From Caldicellulosiruptor kronotskyensis 2002 (GTDB lineage Bacteria > Bacillota > Thermoanaerobacteria > Caldicellulosiruptorales > Caldicellulosiruptoraceae), in contig NC_014720.1 in the NCBI RefSeq assembly GCF_000166775.1, positions 1,916,501-1,980,500 on the forward strand: a DNA stretch of 64,000 nt. Reading direction: 5' to 3'. Both the position numbers and the translations under genes were made by a program. Positions 15,531-25,849 of this stretch are shown piece after piece. The stretch's first letter is position 1, and every line of letters begins with the position of its first letter. Below the pieces are notes generated by a model. The model was not told where the DNA came from. It saw nothing but the letters and a program-made list of their open reading frames with translations, and searched no databases.

Positions 15531-16781
15531 TTACACTTCCCAACTTTCAAGGTATTTTTCCTGCTCAGGTGTAAGCCTGTCTATTTCAATCCCAAGAGAC
15601 CTCAATTTAACCTCAGCAACAAACCTGTCAATTTCCTCTGGAACATTATATACTTTCTTTTCCAATTGTCTATGATTTTGGACAACGTATATACTCGACA
15701 GTGCTTGAATTGCAAACGACATATCCATAATCTCAATTGGGTGCCCGTCTGCTGCTGCAAGGTTGACAAGCCTTCCCTCTGCTATTACAAAAACCTCTTT
15801 GCCATTTTCAAGAAGATACCCCTGGATATTTTTTCTTGCCTCGTACTTTTTGACTGCCTTTTTCTCAAGCGTAGCAATATCAATCTCAACATTAAAATGC
15901 CCACTGTTGCACAAGATTGCTCCATCTTTCATTTGCAAGATATGTTCATACCTTATTACATCCTTGCACCCTGTTGCAGTAACAAATATATCCCCAATCT
16001 TAGCAGCATCTTGCATCTTCATTACCTCAAACCCGTCCATATACGCTTCTAAAGCCTTGATCGGGTCAACCTCGCTAACTATCACTTTTGCACCAAGTCC
16101 CTGGGCTCTTTTTGCAATTCCCTTGCCGCAAAAACCATATCCCGCAACAACCACATACTTACCTGCAACTGTTATATTTGTGGTTCTCATTATCCCATCC
16201 CAAGTAGACTGACCAGTTCCAATTCGATTGTCAAAAAGATGTTTGCAATAAGCATTGTTGACTGCAATCATAGGGAATTTGAGCTTGCCTTCCCTTTCAA
16301 GGGCTCTGAGCCTTATTACCCCTGTTGTTGTCTCTTCACAGCCACCAATTATTCTATCTCCCAAATCTTCTCGCTTGGTATGAAGAAGATACGTCAAATC
16401 TCCGCCATCATCAATGATTAGGTCTATATCATTTTCAAGAGTTTTCTCAAGATGACTAAAATATTCGGATGTGTCCACACCTCTTATCGCAAATACTTCA
16501 ATGCCCTCATGAACAAGAGCGCTTGCAACATCATCCTGAGTAGATAAAGGATTGGACCCTGTAACAAAAACATTGCTACCTAAGTCTTTCAAAAGCAGGG
16601 CAAGGTTTGCTGTCTTTGCCTCAAGATGAACAGAAATTGCTATGTTCAAGCCTTTAAGCGGTTTTTTGTCTTCATATTCTTTTCTTATCTGATTTAAGAT
16701 AGGCATAAACCTTCTTGCCCAGTTAATTTTTTTGAGCCCATCTTCCCACAAAGAATAATCTTTGATAATTGACAACAGCAT
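15531..16781 (-). CDS. ahcY: Adenosylhomocysteinase family (SAH or S-inosylhomocysteine hydrolase)
   Basis: About 416 residues. The substrate region includes SVHLEAKTA and ITGS-type [21 protein letters not shown] and [23 protein letters not shown] are family signatures. The NAD-binding loop is [22 protein letters not shown]. It lacks the C-terminal Lys-Tyr extension of bacterial and eukaryotic enzymes and ends at KYLESWEV, as in short archaeal and thermophile types. In Methanocaldococcus the equivalent short enzyme works on S-inosylhomocysteine made by a deaminase. The deaminase gene directly downstream raises the same possibility here. ATG at 16781; a GTG three bases upstream is also in frame. 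Confidence 0.93.
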   Translation of the reverse strand: MLLSIIKDYSLWEDGLKKINWARRFMPILNQIRKEYEDKKPLKGLNIAISVHLEAKTANLALLLKDLGSNVFVTGSNPLSTQDDVASALVHEGIEVFAIRGVDTSEYFSHLEKTLENDIDLIIDDGGDLTYLLHTKREDLGDRIIGGCEETTTGVIRLRALEREGKLKFPMIAVNNAYCKHLFDNRIGTGQSTWDGIMRTTNITVAGKYVVVAGYGFCGKGIAKRAQGLGAKVIVSEVDPIKALEAYMDGFEVMKMQDAAKIGDIFVTATGCKDVIRYEHILQMKDGAILCNSGHFNVEIDIATLEKKAVKKYEARKNIQGYLLENGKEVFVIAEGRLVNLAAADGHPIEIMDMSFAIQALSSIYVVQNHRQLEKKVYNVPEEIDRFVAEVKLRSLGIEIDRLTPEQEKYLESWEV

Positions 16782-16813
16782 CACACCCTTTTTTGATTTT
16801 ATAGTTATTTTAC

Positions 16814-18157
16814 TTATCTATTTTTCTCCAAATCTTTGAACTTTGTATGTTTGTCCAAGAAAAGAAGCTCAATTGTACCAGTGGGTCCATTTCTGTGCTT
16901 TGCAATTATAAGCTCTGCTATGTGTTTTTTGTCAGTGTCAGGATTGTAATACTCATCCCTGTACAAAAACGCAACAATGTCAGCATCCTGCTCGATTGCT
17001 CCACTTTCGCGAAGGTCAGAGAGAATCGGTCTGTGGTCAGCCCTTGTTTCAGGTGCACGGGATAGCTGTGAAAGAGCAAGTACTGGGACATTTAGTTCTC
17101 TTGCCAAGGCTTTTAATGACCTTGAAATCTCAGCAATCTCCTGCTGTTTGCTTTCAAACCTGCCACGAGCAGTCATAAGCTGCAAATAGTCAACCATCAC
17201 AAGACCAAGCCCTTTTTCTTTGAGCTTGAGCCTTCTACACTTTGCCCTCATCTCGCTAACTGTTATGGCAGGCGTGTCGTCAATATAAATTGGAGCGTTT
17301 GATAAAAGTGCTAAAGCCTTTGCAAACTTTTTCCACTCTTCATCCTCTAAGTTGCCAGTTCTAAGCTTGTGGCTGTCTATCATTGCTTCTGAGCAAATCA
17401 TACGGGTTACAAGCTGTTCCTTTGACATCTCAAGACTGAAAATAGCAACAGGCACGCCAGCTCTCAAAGCTGCGTGCTGGACAATGTTTAGCGCAAAACT
17501 TGTCTTGCCCATTGCAGGTCTTGCTGCAATAAGTATCAGGTCTGATGGCTGAAGACCTGCTGTCATTCTGTCAAACTCAGCAAATCCTGTGGGAACACCT
17601 ATTATATGTGATTTTCTGAGGTATAGTTCTTCTATCTTGTTGTATGTTTCAATTAAAATCTCTTTTAAATGAGAAAAATCTTTTGAATTCTTGTGAGAAA
17701 TCACATTGAAGATTGTCTTTTCAGCAAAATCAACAATGTCTTCAACTCTTTCTGTCTGGCTCTTACACTTTTCAATAATCTTCATTGAAGAGTTTATGAG
17801 CTTTCTAAGTAGCGATTTTTCTTCAACAATCTTTGCATAATATGTAGCATTTGCAGTTGTCGGAGTATTTATCACAAGGCTTGTCAGATACTCACTTCCT
17901 CCAACGCCATCGAATGTTCCTCTCTCTCTCAGTCTTTCAGCCACAGTTATGACATCCACCGGTTTGCCCTCTTCAAAAAGGTCCATTATAGCAGCAAAAA
18001 TCTCTTTAAGCTGTGGCGTTGCAAAATCTTCTTCTGTCAAAATCTCTGCAACATCAGAAATTACCTCGCGGCTCAAAAGCATTGCACCTACAACCGCTTC
18101 TTCTGCTTCGCGGCTTTCGGGCATCTGACCCTGGTTTTGAACAATGTCGGGCTCCAT
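16814..18157 (-). CDS. dnaB: Replicative DNA helicase DnaB
   Basis: 447 residues. The N-terminal primase-binding helical domain begins at [16 protein letters not shown]. The RecA-like C-terminal domain has Walker [14 protein letters not shown], Walker [13 protein letters not shown] and the [23 protein letters not shown] motif, with [13 protein letters not shown] near the end. No intein is present. It unwinds DNA at the fork. It lies 25 bp after rplI, the usual Firmicute order rplI-dnaB. Confidence 0.97.
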   Translation of the reverse strand: MEPDIVQNQGQMPESREAEEAVVGAMLLSREVISDVAEILTEEDFATPQLKEIFAAIMDLFEEGKPVDVITVAERLRERGTFDGVGGSEYLTSLVINTPTTANATYYAKIVEEKSLLRKLINSSMKIIEKCKSQTERVEDIVDFAEKTIFNVISHKNSKDFSHLKEILIETYNKIEELYLRKSHIIGVPTGFAEFDRMTAGLQPSDLILIAARPAMGKTSFALNIVQHAALRAGVPVAIFSLEMSKEQLVTRMICSEAMIDSHKLRTGNLEDEEWKKFAKALALLSNAPIYIDDTPAITVSEMRAKCRRLKLKEKGLGLVMVDYLQLMTARGRFESKQQEIAEISRSLKALARELNVPVLALSQLSRAPETRADHRPILSDLRESGAIEQDADIVAFLYRDEYYNPDTDKKHIAELIIAKHRNGPTGTIELLFLDKHTKFKDLEKNR

Positions 18158-18182
18158 CTTTTACTCACTTCCTCAAATCTAC

Positions 18183-18629
18183 TTAGCTTGCTGTCACATG
18201 AACTTTAAGCTTTGCCACAACTCCCTGATATAGTCTAATAACAACATCATAGCTTCCGATAAGCTTTATAGGGTCATCAAGCTCTATTTTCTTCTTGTCA
18301 ATGTCAAACCCAAGCTGCTTTTTTATCTCATCAGCAATCTCTTTGTTTGTTATAGAACCAAAAAGCTTTCCATTTTCACCTGCTTTTGCTTTTATAATAA
18401 TCTGGCTCTTTTCAAGCTTACTTGCCAAATCCTTTGCAGCTTGCAATTCTTTTTCTTTTTTCTTTTGTTCAGCCTCTTTCTTTTCTTTTATATGCTTTTC
18501 TAACCCTTCTGTTGCCGGTAGAGCAAGCTTTCTTGGAATTAAATAGTTTCTGGCATACCCATCGTTTACTTCAACTATTGAATCTTTCTTCCCAAGTCCT
18601 TTTACATCTTGCAAAAGTACAACCTTCAT
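18183..18629 (-). CDS. rplI: Ribosomal protein L9
   Basis: About 148 residues from the conserved start [29 protein letters not shown] is the N-terminal rRNA-binding signature. A long Lys/Glu-rich connecting helix follows (about residues 45-78), then the C-terminal domain with [13 protein letters not shown]. The frame extends four codons upstream to GTG 18641, but that start lies only one base after the ribosome site AAGGAG; the ATG at 18629 matches the family. It follows gdpP by about 30 bp. Confidence 0.95.
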   Translation of the reverse strand: MKVVLLQDVKGLGKKDSIVEVNDGYARNYLIPRKLALPATEGLEKHIKEKKEAEQKKKEKELQAAKDLASKLEKSQIIIKAKAGENGKLFGSITNKEIADEIKKQLGFDIDKKKIELDDPIKLIGSYDVVIRLYQGVVAKLKVHVTAS

Positions 18630-18659
18630 CTTAGAATACACACTCCTTTTTGTTTCAAT

Positions 18660-20663
18660 TTAGATGTTTCTGTTTTCGTTAATATATTCTTGAATGGCCT
18701 TTAAAAGAACCTCTTTTGCCTCTTCAATGCTTCTGTTTTCAAGTCTTGCTCCTGCTGTCTCTAAATGACCTCCACCGCCAATTTTTTCTAATATAACCTG
18801 AACATTTATCTTTCCATTCGACCGGCCGCTTATTAGCACACTGTTTTCTATTTTGCACACAACAAAAGAAGCGTCAATCCCTTTTATGTTCAAAAGCTCA
18901 TCTGCCACCTTTGCTATTATAACATTATCCCGGCACACTTGTGAATAATCAACCACAAGCGCAATATTGCTATAAATGATTTCCAGGTTGGATATGAGCT
19001 GACTTTTTAAAATGTAACTTTCCAAGTCTTCTTTTAAGTACTCTTTAATAGCTTCTGGCATTGCATCATTCTCTCTGAGGTATGTTGCAACCTCAAAAGT
19101 CCTCACACCAACATTTTTTGTAAATCCTCTCGTGTCAATCATTATACCCGCTAATAATATCTCTGCTTCAAATTTTTTCAGCTTTATCCCTTCATAGCTC
19201 AAAAGCTCTGCAACAAGTTCAGATACAGATGAAGCGTATGTCTCTGAATAGCAAATGAGAGCCTGTTCTATCCAGTCGGCAGGTCTTCTGTGATGGTCAA
19301 TTACAATTATCTTTTCAAACTCCAAAATCATCTGCGGCATATCGATGTAACTTGTTCTTTGAGTGTCTACCACAAACAAAAGAGAGGTTTTTGTTTTCAT
19401 CTTCAGAGCTTTCTGCTGGTCAATTATTATGTTCTGGTATTGAGGGTCATCAAGCAGAACTTGAAGAAAGTTTTTAATCGTAGGATTGTAAGAATTAATT
19501 ACAATGTACACTTCCTTGCCCAAATTTAGGCACAACTTGCTCAAACCCACAGCTGCACCCAAACAGTCAAGGTCAAAATACTGATGGCCAATAATAAATA
19601 TCTTATCAGAATGTTTCACAATCTCTTTTATTGTCTGTGCCATAACACGTGAGCGCACCTTTGAACGCTTTTCGTGTTCTTTTGTTTTACCTCCAAAAAA
19701 TTCAAATTTACCATCATGAAATATTACAAACTGGTCACCGCCGCGGCTGAGTGCCATGTCAAGAGCTGTTTTTGCATCCTTTTGTGCCTGGAATATAGAG
19801 TCTTGCCTTATGCCAATACCGCAGCTTATGGTAGGAATTATCTTATTGTACAAATTTACTTCTTTTATCTGCTCCAAAATATTAAATCTTCTTTCCTGCA
19901 TCTTGTAAAAGGCTTCTTTATTGCATATAAAAAAGTACTTGTCCCGTTCATACTTCATTAAAAACACATCTGACCTTATTTGATTGTAAAACCAATCAGT
20001 GATACGTTTTTCTATCTCAGAAACAATAGAAGATTTAGATACCTCCGGTGCTGAATTCAGAACATCTTCATAGTTGTCAATGGTCAAATAACCAAAAACA
20101 ACATTTTGTATTTCATATTTCTTTTGAAGAATAACAAAATCAGTAACATCAACAAAGTAAAATAGGTTTAAAAACCTCTTCTCGTTCTTCCCTTCCTCCA
20201 CCTCAACAACGGTTACCAAAACATCAAAGAAAGCACCTTCATATTCAAACTTTTCAATCTTATTTTTTCCCTCCAAAACAGCTGAATAAAGCTCAGGAAA
20301 CTCATCTTTGAGATTTTTGCCAATCAATTTCTTGTTCTTTACTGTATTTAGAAATTTATGATTGTACCATATTATATCCCCATTGTACTCTGAAATAAGA
20401 ATCGGAAATGGAAACTTCAAGAGTGTATCTTTTGATGCTGTGTCTATGTTAAGAGTGAGAGTTTCTATATATTCTAAAAGCTGTTTGTTCTTTTTTCTGT
20501 TGAGCCTCAAATTGTAAATGGCAAGCAGAACAATCAGTGAAAGACAAATCAAGCCAATCTTGATATCAAAATATAGGATTATAAAATCAAAAAGTAAAGA
20601 AAGTATAAAACCTGCCTGGGAGACAGAAAAGTCAAATCTTAAGTGAGACTTTTTATCTTTCAC
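18660..20663 (-). CDS. gdpP: GdpP-type cyclic-di-AMP phosphodiesterase
   Basis: 667 residues: two N-terminal membrane helices (about residues 12-55), a PAS domain, a degenerate GGDEF domain (SRGGDQFVIF), and the DHH domain with HQYFDLDCLGAA and VIDHHRR. The DHHA1 domain with GGGGHLETAGA follows. It hydrolyses c-di-AMP to pApA, controlling osmolyte uptake and wall stress. The start codon overlaps the end of the yybS-like gene by 4 bases, and rplI follows at 18629; this is the conserved yybS-gdpP-rplI-dnaB order. Confidence 0.93.
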   Translation of the reverse strand: MKDKKSHLRFDFSVSQAGFILSLLFDFIILYFDIKIGLICLSLIVLLAIYNLRLNRKKNKQLLEYIETLTLNIDTASKDTLLKFPFPILISEYNGDIIWYNHKFLNTVKNKKLIGKNLKDEFPELYSAVLEGKNKIEKFEYEGAFFDVLVTVVEVEEGKNEKRFLNLFYFVDVTDFVILQKKYEIQNVVFGYLTIDNYEDVLNSAPEVSKSSIVSEIEKRITDWFYNQIRSDVFLMKYERDKYFFICNKEAFYKMQERRFNILEQIKEVNLYNKIIPTISCGIGIRQDSIFQAQKDAKTALDMALSRGGDQFVIFHDGKFEFFGGKTKEHEKRSKVRSRVMAQTIKEIVKHSDKIFIIGHQYFDLDCLGAAVGLSKLCLNLGKEVYIVINSYNPTIKNFLQVLLDDPQYQNIIIDQQKALKMKTKTSLLFVVDTQRTSYIDMPQMILEFEKIIVIDHHRRPADWIEQALICYSETYASSVSELVAELLSYEGIKLKKFEAEILLAGIMIDTRGFTKNVGVRTFEVATYLRENDAMPEAIKEYLKEDLESYILKSQLISNLEIIYSNIALVVDYSQVCRDNVIIAKVADELLNIKGIDASFVVCKIENSVLISGRSNGKINVQVILEKIGGGGHLETAGARLENRSIEEAKEVLLKAIQEYINENRNI

Positions 20664-21568
20664 AATTCCACCCTCTTTGGTTTGCGTTTTTTAAAATCAA
20701 GTATAAGGTCCAGAAAACCTATAAATATCATTAAAATTAAAAATTGCATACCGAATATGATTAAAACTGTAAAAAGCCAGCCTCTAATAAATTGTGAATT
20801 AATCTTTTCTTCTATCACCGCATATATCAAAGAAAGTGACTGAATAAACAAAAGCAATAAAAGGATTATTATCATATTGCTCACAACAACATAAAAAGCA
20901 CCAACGGTTGTTGGAAATAGAGAAAGAATAAAGAATACTACAACTCCAACTGTAACTTCTTTGGGCATAAATAGCTTTGAAAAAGGTAAAAACTCCTTCT
21001 GAATTCCAACTTTGTTTGCAACAAATTTAGCAATATAATATCCAAAAAGCGCAAATACGATTGCTTCAACAATTACAAATCCAGGCATCATGAGTTTAAA
21101 AAATTCAACTAACCTATCTGAGAGATTGTCGTCACCAATTACTCTAAAATAACTTTCAAACATCCCCTTTAAAAGAGAAAGAACTTGGGCAACTTCATCT
21201 TTCTTATAAAGAACCTTTATAGCTTTTATAACAAGCACCTGGTAGAGCAAAAATCCTGCTGTCAGCGTTGCAAAATCCATAACAGTGGTCTTTGAAATTT
21301 GCAAAAGCAAAAATACGCATATGGGCAAGATAAATGTAATTAAGAGAAAAAGAAAATTAATTGGAGATTTACCAATAATCATAAGAATTAGAACAGAAAT
21401 GGCATATGATATAGCCATCCTTTTTACAAAATTCTCTTTTACTGCTACAACATAAAGAGGAAAACCTGCTAATGTCAAAACAGGATTAAACTGAAGTAAA
21501 AATAAAATTATTTGAAAAACTCCAATTACTACCGATATAAGACCTTCTTTTAAAAGTTTATTGTTCAT
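20660..21568 (-). CDS. YybS family (DUF2232) membrane protein
   Basis: 302 residues with about eight predicted helices. DUF2232 proteins of unknown function regularly precede gdpP in Firmicutes. They resemble energy-coupling or S-component-like membrane proteins; the exact role is unknown. The gene starts 20 bp after pheA and overlaps gdpP by 4 bases. The C-terminus is basic (FKKRKPKRVEL). Confidence 0.85.
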   Translation of the reverse strand: MNNKLLKEGLISVVIGVFQIILFLLQFNPVLTLAGFPLYVVAVKENFVKRMAISYAISVLILMIIGKSPINFLFLLITFILPICVFLLLQISKTTVMDFATLTAGFLLYQVLVIKAIKVLYKKDEVAQVLSLLKGMFESYFRVIGDDNLSDRLVEFFKLMMPGFVIVEAIVFALFGYYIAKFVANKVGIQKEFLPFSKLFMPKEVTVGVVVFFILSLFPTTVGAFYVVVSNMIIILLLLLFIQSLSLIYAVIEEKINSQFIRGWLFTVLIIFGMQFLILMIFIGFLDLILDFKKRKPKRVEL

Positions 21569-21588
21569 ACTTCATTCACATCCATTTA

Positions 21589-22419
21589 CTAATTTTTATT
21601 ATCTGAATCTGAACAGATAACAGAATAAGAACCTAAAAGTTTGTAAAATGTAGATTTTCGTTGAACCACTTTCAGCGCATCACTTACATCTTCATCATCC
21701 ACAAATCCATCTATATCAACAAAAAAAACATATTCACCAAGATTAGTCTTTGCCGGTCGTGACTCTATCTTTGTCAAATTTAAGTCATAAAGATTAAAAA
21801 TAGCCAAAATCTTGTAAAGACTTCCTGGCTTATCATAGGTTGAGAAGATAATTGATGTCTTATTCTTCTCGCCCTTTTCAAAGTTAGCGTTCTTGCTTAT
21901 AATAAAAAACCTTGTGTAATTGTTGTCGTGGTTTATTGGCCCAGCCAAGATTTTAAGATTATTTTGCCGTGCTGCAAAAGATGAACAAATTGCAGCGTCT
22001 ACTTCACCTTCTGCACACATCCTTGCTGCATATGAGGTACTGCTAACTTGTATCAGTTTTGCCTGTTTAAAATTCTTTCTCAAATAGTCATGGCACTGAG
22101 AAAATGCCTGCGGATGTGAGGCAATTGTTAAAATTTGTTTTTTTTCTTCTCTTGCGCTAAGATAATGCTCTACTTTCAAAACTATCTCTTTTACTATATA
22201 AACCTGGGATTTTAACAGATAATCAAGGGTTGTTGAGACGCTTCCTTCAATGGAGTTTTCAACAGGAACAACTCCAAACTCAGCTCTATTTTCTTCAATG
22301 GTCTCAAACACATCATCTATAGTCTCGCATGCGATAAGTTTTTCTCTTTCTTCGCCAAAAAATCTTCTTGCAGCTTCATATGAATATGAACCAATAGGAC
22401 CTAAATATGCAACCTTCAC
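21589..22419 (-). CDS. pheA: Prephenate dehydratase
   Basis: 276 residues. VAYLGPIGSYSYEAA at the N-terminus, GVVPVENSIEGSVSTTLDYL and the substrate loop around residues 170-175 (HDNNYTRFFIIS, with the catalytic T-R-F) define the dehydratase domain. A C-terminal ACT domain (KTSIIFSTYDKPGSLYKIL, ESRPAK) gives phenylalanine feedback. It makes phenylpyruvate. GTG start with GAGGTG upstream. It is the first gene of the long minus-strand operon and is separate from the other aromatic genes at 57.6-61.9 kb. Confidence 0.95.
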   Translation of the reverse strand: MKVAYLGPIGSYSYEAARRFFGEEREKLIACETIDDVFETIEENRAEFGVVPVENSIEGSVSTTLDYLLKSQVYIVKEIVLKVEHYLSAREEKKQILTIASHPQAFSQCHDYLRKNFKQAKLIQVSSTSYAARMCAEGEVDAAICSSFAARQNNLKILAGPINHDNNYTRFFIISKNANFEKGEKNKTSIIFSTYDKPGSLYKILAIFNLYDLNLTKIESRPAKTNLGEYVFFVDIDGFVDDEDVSDALKVVQRKSTFYKLLGSYSVICSDSDNKN

Positions 22420-22490
22420 CTTTTCACCTCATAACCTGCTTTTTATATATTTTAACATTGATTGTGAAAGTATAAAAGACAAACATATCA

Positions 22491-22544
22491 AAAAGGCTCT
22501 CCGCCTAAAATTTATTACAAACTTCTCAGGCAGAGAGCCTTTTT
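22491..22544 (-). terminator. Terminator behind porB (works on both strands)
   Basis: Stem of AAAAAGGCTCTC..GCCT with AGGC..GAGAGCCTTTTT around a 21-base loop, with T runs on both ends. It separates the por operon from pheA. Confidence 0.85.
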
Positions 22545-22567
22545 GCTTTTGCTATACATTATATCGA

Positions 22568-23506
22568 TTATTTTTCACCACAAAGTTCTAAAAGTCTTTC
22601 CCATCTTCTGTCAACTTCCTGCTGAATCTGCTCAATTAAGTGTTCATTTCCCTTTTTGAACAGATGTCTGAACCTTCCTTGAGTCTTTAAAAACTCAACA
22701 ACAGGAAGCTTTTCTTTTGGCTTGTAAGTGAGCCTGTACTGACCATTTACAACCTCATAAAGTGGCCAGAAACATGTATCAACTGCAAGCTTTGAAATTT
22801 CAATGAGCTTTGATGTCTCATACCTCCAACCTCTTGGACATGGAGCCAAAACATTTAAAAATGCTGGTCCATCTGTATAAAGTGCCTTTTCAGCCTTTTC
22901 AATTAAGTCTTTGAGGTTTGGCGTGATGAAAGCTGTCTGTGCAACATACGGAATTCCATGCGCAACCATGACTTCTGTTAAATCCTTTCTCCACTGCATC
23001 TTACCTGGAATCACTTTTCCCTGTGGAGATGTTGTTGTATCAGCGTAAAGCGGTGTAGCAGAAGATCTCTGGATACCTGTGTTCATATAAGCACCGTTGT
23101 CATAGCAGACATATACCATGTTGTGACCTCTTTCCATTGCACCAGAGAGAGATTGAAGCCCAATATCGTATGTTCCACCGTCGCCACCAAACGCGATGAA
23201 CTTAAACTCGCCCTGGACTTTTCCTTTTTTCTTCAAAACCTTGTATGCAGCCTCAGCACCGGCAACTGTTGCAGCAGCGTTTTCAAATGCGCTGTGGATG
23301 AATGAATCCTTCCATGCTGTGTATGGATAAATACAGCTTGAAACCTCCAAACATCCTGTTGCAACACCAACAACAGCCCTATCTTCTGGTTTGAGTGCGC
23401 GTAATATTGCTCTTACAGCAACAGGTGCACCGCACCCTGCACACATTCTGTGCCCGCCTGTAAACCTTTCAGGCCTTGTAGCAAGCTCTTTTATATTGTA
23501 TGCCAT
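22568..23506 (-). CDS. porB: Pyruvate:ferredoxin oxidoreductase, beta subunit
   Basis: 312 residues. CAGCGAP and a later CLEV supply conserved cysteines for a 4Fe-4S cluster (a further Cys lies near residue 220). FGGDGGTYDIGLQSLSGA is the ThDP-Mg binding motif, with YDNGAYMNTG completing it. With the alpha, gamma and delta subunits it converts pyruvate and CoA to acetyl-CoA, CO2 and reduced ferredoxin. It is last in the porCDAB order, 17 bp after porA. Confidence 0.95.
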   Translation of the reverse strand: MAYNIKELATRPERFTGGHRMCAGCGAPVAVRAILRALKPEDRAVVGVATGCLEVSSCIYPYTAWKDSFIHSAFENAAATVAGAEAAYKVLKKKGKVQGEFKFIAFGGDGGTYDIGLQSLSGAMERGHNMVYVCYDNGAYMNTGIQRSSATPLYADTTTSPQGKVIPGKMQWRKDLTEVMVAHGIPYVAQTAFITPNLKDLIEKAEKALYTDGPAFLNVLAPCPRGWRYETSKLIEISKLAVDTCFWPLYEVVNGQYRLTYKPKEKLPVVEFLKTQGRFRHLFKKGNEHLIEQIQQEVDRRWERLLELCGEK

Positions 23507-23523
23507 CTTTAATTTGCACCTCC

Positions 23524-24705
23524 TTATTCTCTCACACCAATGTAGTTGTAAACTTCACCAACATTTCCTGTCTTGACAATGTCAAGAAGCCTGTCATAAA
23601 CCTTTGCGATGTCATCTGTCTTGACATCTCTTCCACCAAGACCATAGATGTAGTTGATAGCCTTTATACCATCTGCTCTTCCATAAAGAGCGCTTGTAAT
23701 CTCAGTGAAAAGTGGACCGCCAGCTGCGTTAAACCCATCTGACTTGTCCATTATAGCAATTGCTTTTAAGTGCTTGAGTACCCCTACAATCTCATCAACA
23801 GGGAATGGTCTGAAAAGTCTTGGTTTTAAAAGACCTACCTTGTATCCTTTGCTTCTGTACTCATCAACAACAGCTTTAGCTGTTCCTGCTGTTGAGTTCA
23901 TAACAACAATTGCAACCTCTGCATCGTCAAGCTTGTAGCTTTCGAAAAGACCATACTTTCTTCCTGTCAAGGCAGCAAACTCTTCCGCAACTTCAAGGAC
24001 TACCTTTTTAGCGTTTCTCATAGCTTCAGCCTGCTGTCTTTTGTGCTCAAAGTAGTACGGTGGTAAATCTAACGGACCCATTGAAATTGGGTTTTGTTCG
24101 TTCAAAAGATAAAACTCTGGATTGTATTCGCCCACAAATTTCTTTACAAGTTCATCTTCTAAAAGCTCTATATTTTCAACAGCATGGCTTGTGATAAATC
24201 CGTCATAGCATACCATCACAGGAAGTCTTACATCCTTGTGTTCAGCAATTCTTATTGCCTGAATCAAAGAGTCGTAAGCTTCCTGGTTGTTTTCGCAGTA
24301 AATCTGAATCCAGCCACTGTCTCTTGCACCCATTGAGTCTGAATGGTCATTATGAATATTAATAGGACCAGAAAGAGCTCTGTTTATAACTGCCATGACA
24401 ATTGGAAGTCTCATTGACGCTGCAATGTAGAGCATCTCCCACATCAGCGCCAAACCTTGTGAGGATGTTGCTGTCATAGTTCGAGCTCCCGCAGCTGATG
24501 CACCAATACATGCGCTCATTGCGCTGTGCTCAGACTCAACAGCAACAAACTCAGTGTCTACCTCACCATTTGCAACATATTGAGAAAAATATTGTGGCAC
24601 CTCAGTTGAAGGTGTAATTGGAAAAGCAGCAACAACATCAGGGTTTATCTGTTTCATTGCCAAAGCTATCGCTTCGTTACCAGAAAGTCTATCACGAATA
24701 GCCAT
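23524..24705 (-). CDS. porA: Pyruvate:ferredoxin oxidoreductase, alpha subunit
   Basis: 393 residues. GNEAIALAMKQINPDVVAAFPITPSTE is the N-terminal pyrimidine-binding domain start; ESEHSAMSACIGASAAGARTMTATSSQG follows. VMNSTAGTAKAVVDEYRSKGYKVGLLKPRLFRPFP is domain II. The separate-subunit form is typical of thermophiles and archaea, unlike the fused clostridial Pfor. Ribosome site GAGGAGG. Confidence 0.95.
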   Translation of the reverse strand: MAIRDRLSGNEAIALAMKQINPDVVAAFPITPSTEVPQYFSQYVANGEVDTEFVAVESEHSAMSACIGASAAGARTMTATSSQGLALMWEMLYIAASMRLPIVMAVINRALSGPINIHNDHSDSMGARDSGWIQIYCENNQEAYDSLIQAIRIAEHKDVRLPVMVCYDGFITSHAVENIELLEDELVKKFVGEYNPEFYLLNEQNPISMGPLDLPPYYFEHKRQQAEAMRNAKKVVLEVAEEFAALTGRKYGLFESYKLDDAEVAIVVMNSTAGTAKAVVDEYRSKGYKVGLLKPRLFRPFPVDEIVGVLKHLKAIAIMDKSDGFNAAGGPLFTEITSALYGRADGIKAINYIYGLGGRDVKTDDIAKVYDRLLDIVKTGNVGEVYNYIGVRE

Positions 24706-24736
24706 CTGTAGTTTCCCCTCCTCAAATTCAAAATTC

Positions 24737-25027
24737 TTATTTCTTCTCCTCTACAAAATCGAAAGCTTTAAATGGACAAACCTCTGTGCAAACCCCGCAA
24801 CCTTTGCAGTGGTCATAGTCAACTCCGACCATCTTCCCATTTTCAACCTTTATTGATGAATCTGGACATACATAGAAGCAGAACAGACACTGCTTGCACT
24901 TATCTTCATGCCATACAGGTCTCATTGTTCTCCAGTCGCCTGTTTTAAAGTCCTCTGCATTACCCGGGTCTATAATTACACCTGCTGGTGTTATTTCCTT
25001 CCATGTAACATCCTCTGTTATTTTCAT
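24737..25027 (-). CDS. porD: Pyruvate:ferredoxin oxidoreductase, delta (ferredoxin-like) subunit
   Basis: About 96 residues with two 4Fe-4S motifs, CKQCLFCFYVCP and CKGCGVCTEVCP. It passes electrons from the catalytic subunits to free ferredoxin. Two in-frame ATGs exist. The one at 25036 is only one base from AAGGAG, so that at 25027 (MKITEDVTWKE) is preferred. The upstream frame overlaps the end of porC. Confidence 0.94.
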   Translation of the reverse strand: MKITEDVTWKEITPAGVIIDPGNAEDFKTGDWRTMRPVWHEDKCKQCLFCFYVCPDSSIKVENGKMVGVDYDHCKGCGVCTEVCPFKAFDFVEEKK

Positions 25028-25032
25028 CTTTC

Positions 25033-25611
25033 TCATTCTCCTTGCACCTCCTGCATTCCTCTAACAAACGCTTTGAGGTTACCCTCAATCACATCTGGCT
25101 TTGTTGCAAACTTGTGCTTGAGCGACCCTTCCATATCCTTTATTGCTTCTTCTTCGGGAATAATACCTGTTACCTTAATAACTGCACCAAGCACAGGGAT
25201 GTTGGGGAAGTACTTGCCCAAACACTCCATTGAAATCTTTCTTGCATCAATTGTGTAAACCTTTCCATCAAAGTTCCCAAGCATCTTCTTTACTTCTTCA
25301 GGAGACTTTGAAGTGTTGACAATTATCGCACCATCTTTTTTGAGCCCTTTTGTTACATCAACACTTCCGATTAACGTTTCATCAACAACAACTACATAGT
25401 CAGGTTCATAAATGTTGCTGTGAATAGTAATCTTCTCATCGCTTATTCTGTTGTAAGCTGTGATAGGAGCACCCATTCGCTCTGGACCATACTCAGGAAA
25501 ACCTTGAACGTACTTGCCTGTGTTGAAAGCAGCTTCAGCTAAAAGAAGAGAAGCTGTCTTTGCACCCTGGCCACCTCGACCATGCCATCTTATTTCAATC
25601 ATCTTGCCCAT
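25033..25611 (-). CDS. porC: Pyruvate:ferredoxin oxidoreductase, gamma subunit
   Basis: About 192 residues from MGKMIEIRWHGRGGQGAKTAS, the classic gamma start, with GGGAGG seven bases upstream. The frame continues 20 codons further up without support. GFPEYGPERMGAPITAYNRIS is the family signature. First gene of the por operon, with a good promoter at 25693-25721. Confidence 0.94.
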   Translation of the reverse strand: MGKMIEIRWHGRGGQGAKTASLLLAEAAFNTGKYVQGFPEYGPERMGAPITAYNRISDEKITIHSNIYEPDYVVVVDETLIGSVDVTKGLKKDGAIIVNTSKSPEEVKKMLGNFDGKVYTIDARKISMECLGKYFPNIPVLGAVIKVTGIIPEEEAIKDMEGSLKHKFATKPDVIEGNLKAFVRGMQEVQGE

Positions 25612-25692
25612 GTTCAAACCTCCCTCAAAAAAACATTTGAAAACTTTATTTGAAAAAGATAAACTCATCACTATAAGGCTACTTACCTTTTT

Positions 25693-25721
25693 ATTATATA
25701 TTTTGAATGTTAAAAAATCAA
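25693..25721 (-). promoter_or_regulatory. Promoter of porCDAB
   Basis: On the minus strand TTGATT (25721-25716), a 17-base spacer, then a perfect TATAAT (25698-25693). It lies about 80 bp before the porC start. Confidence 0.7.
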
Positions 25722-25849
25722 CATATTTTTGAATACACCATAATTGTATATATATGGATTAGGGATTGCAAAGAATCTGTAAGTAGGTTATAGTAATATG
25801 GTGAGAGTTATATTATAAAACATCTTAAGTATGACATTGGAGGGCAAAA

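Noticed and set aside
15666-16212. Two long plus-strand ORFs (128 and 149 codons)
   Set aside because: Antisense shadows of ahcY, which has full family conservation on the minus strand.
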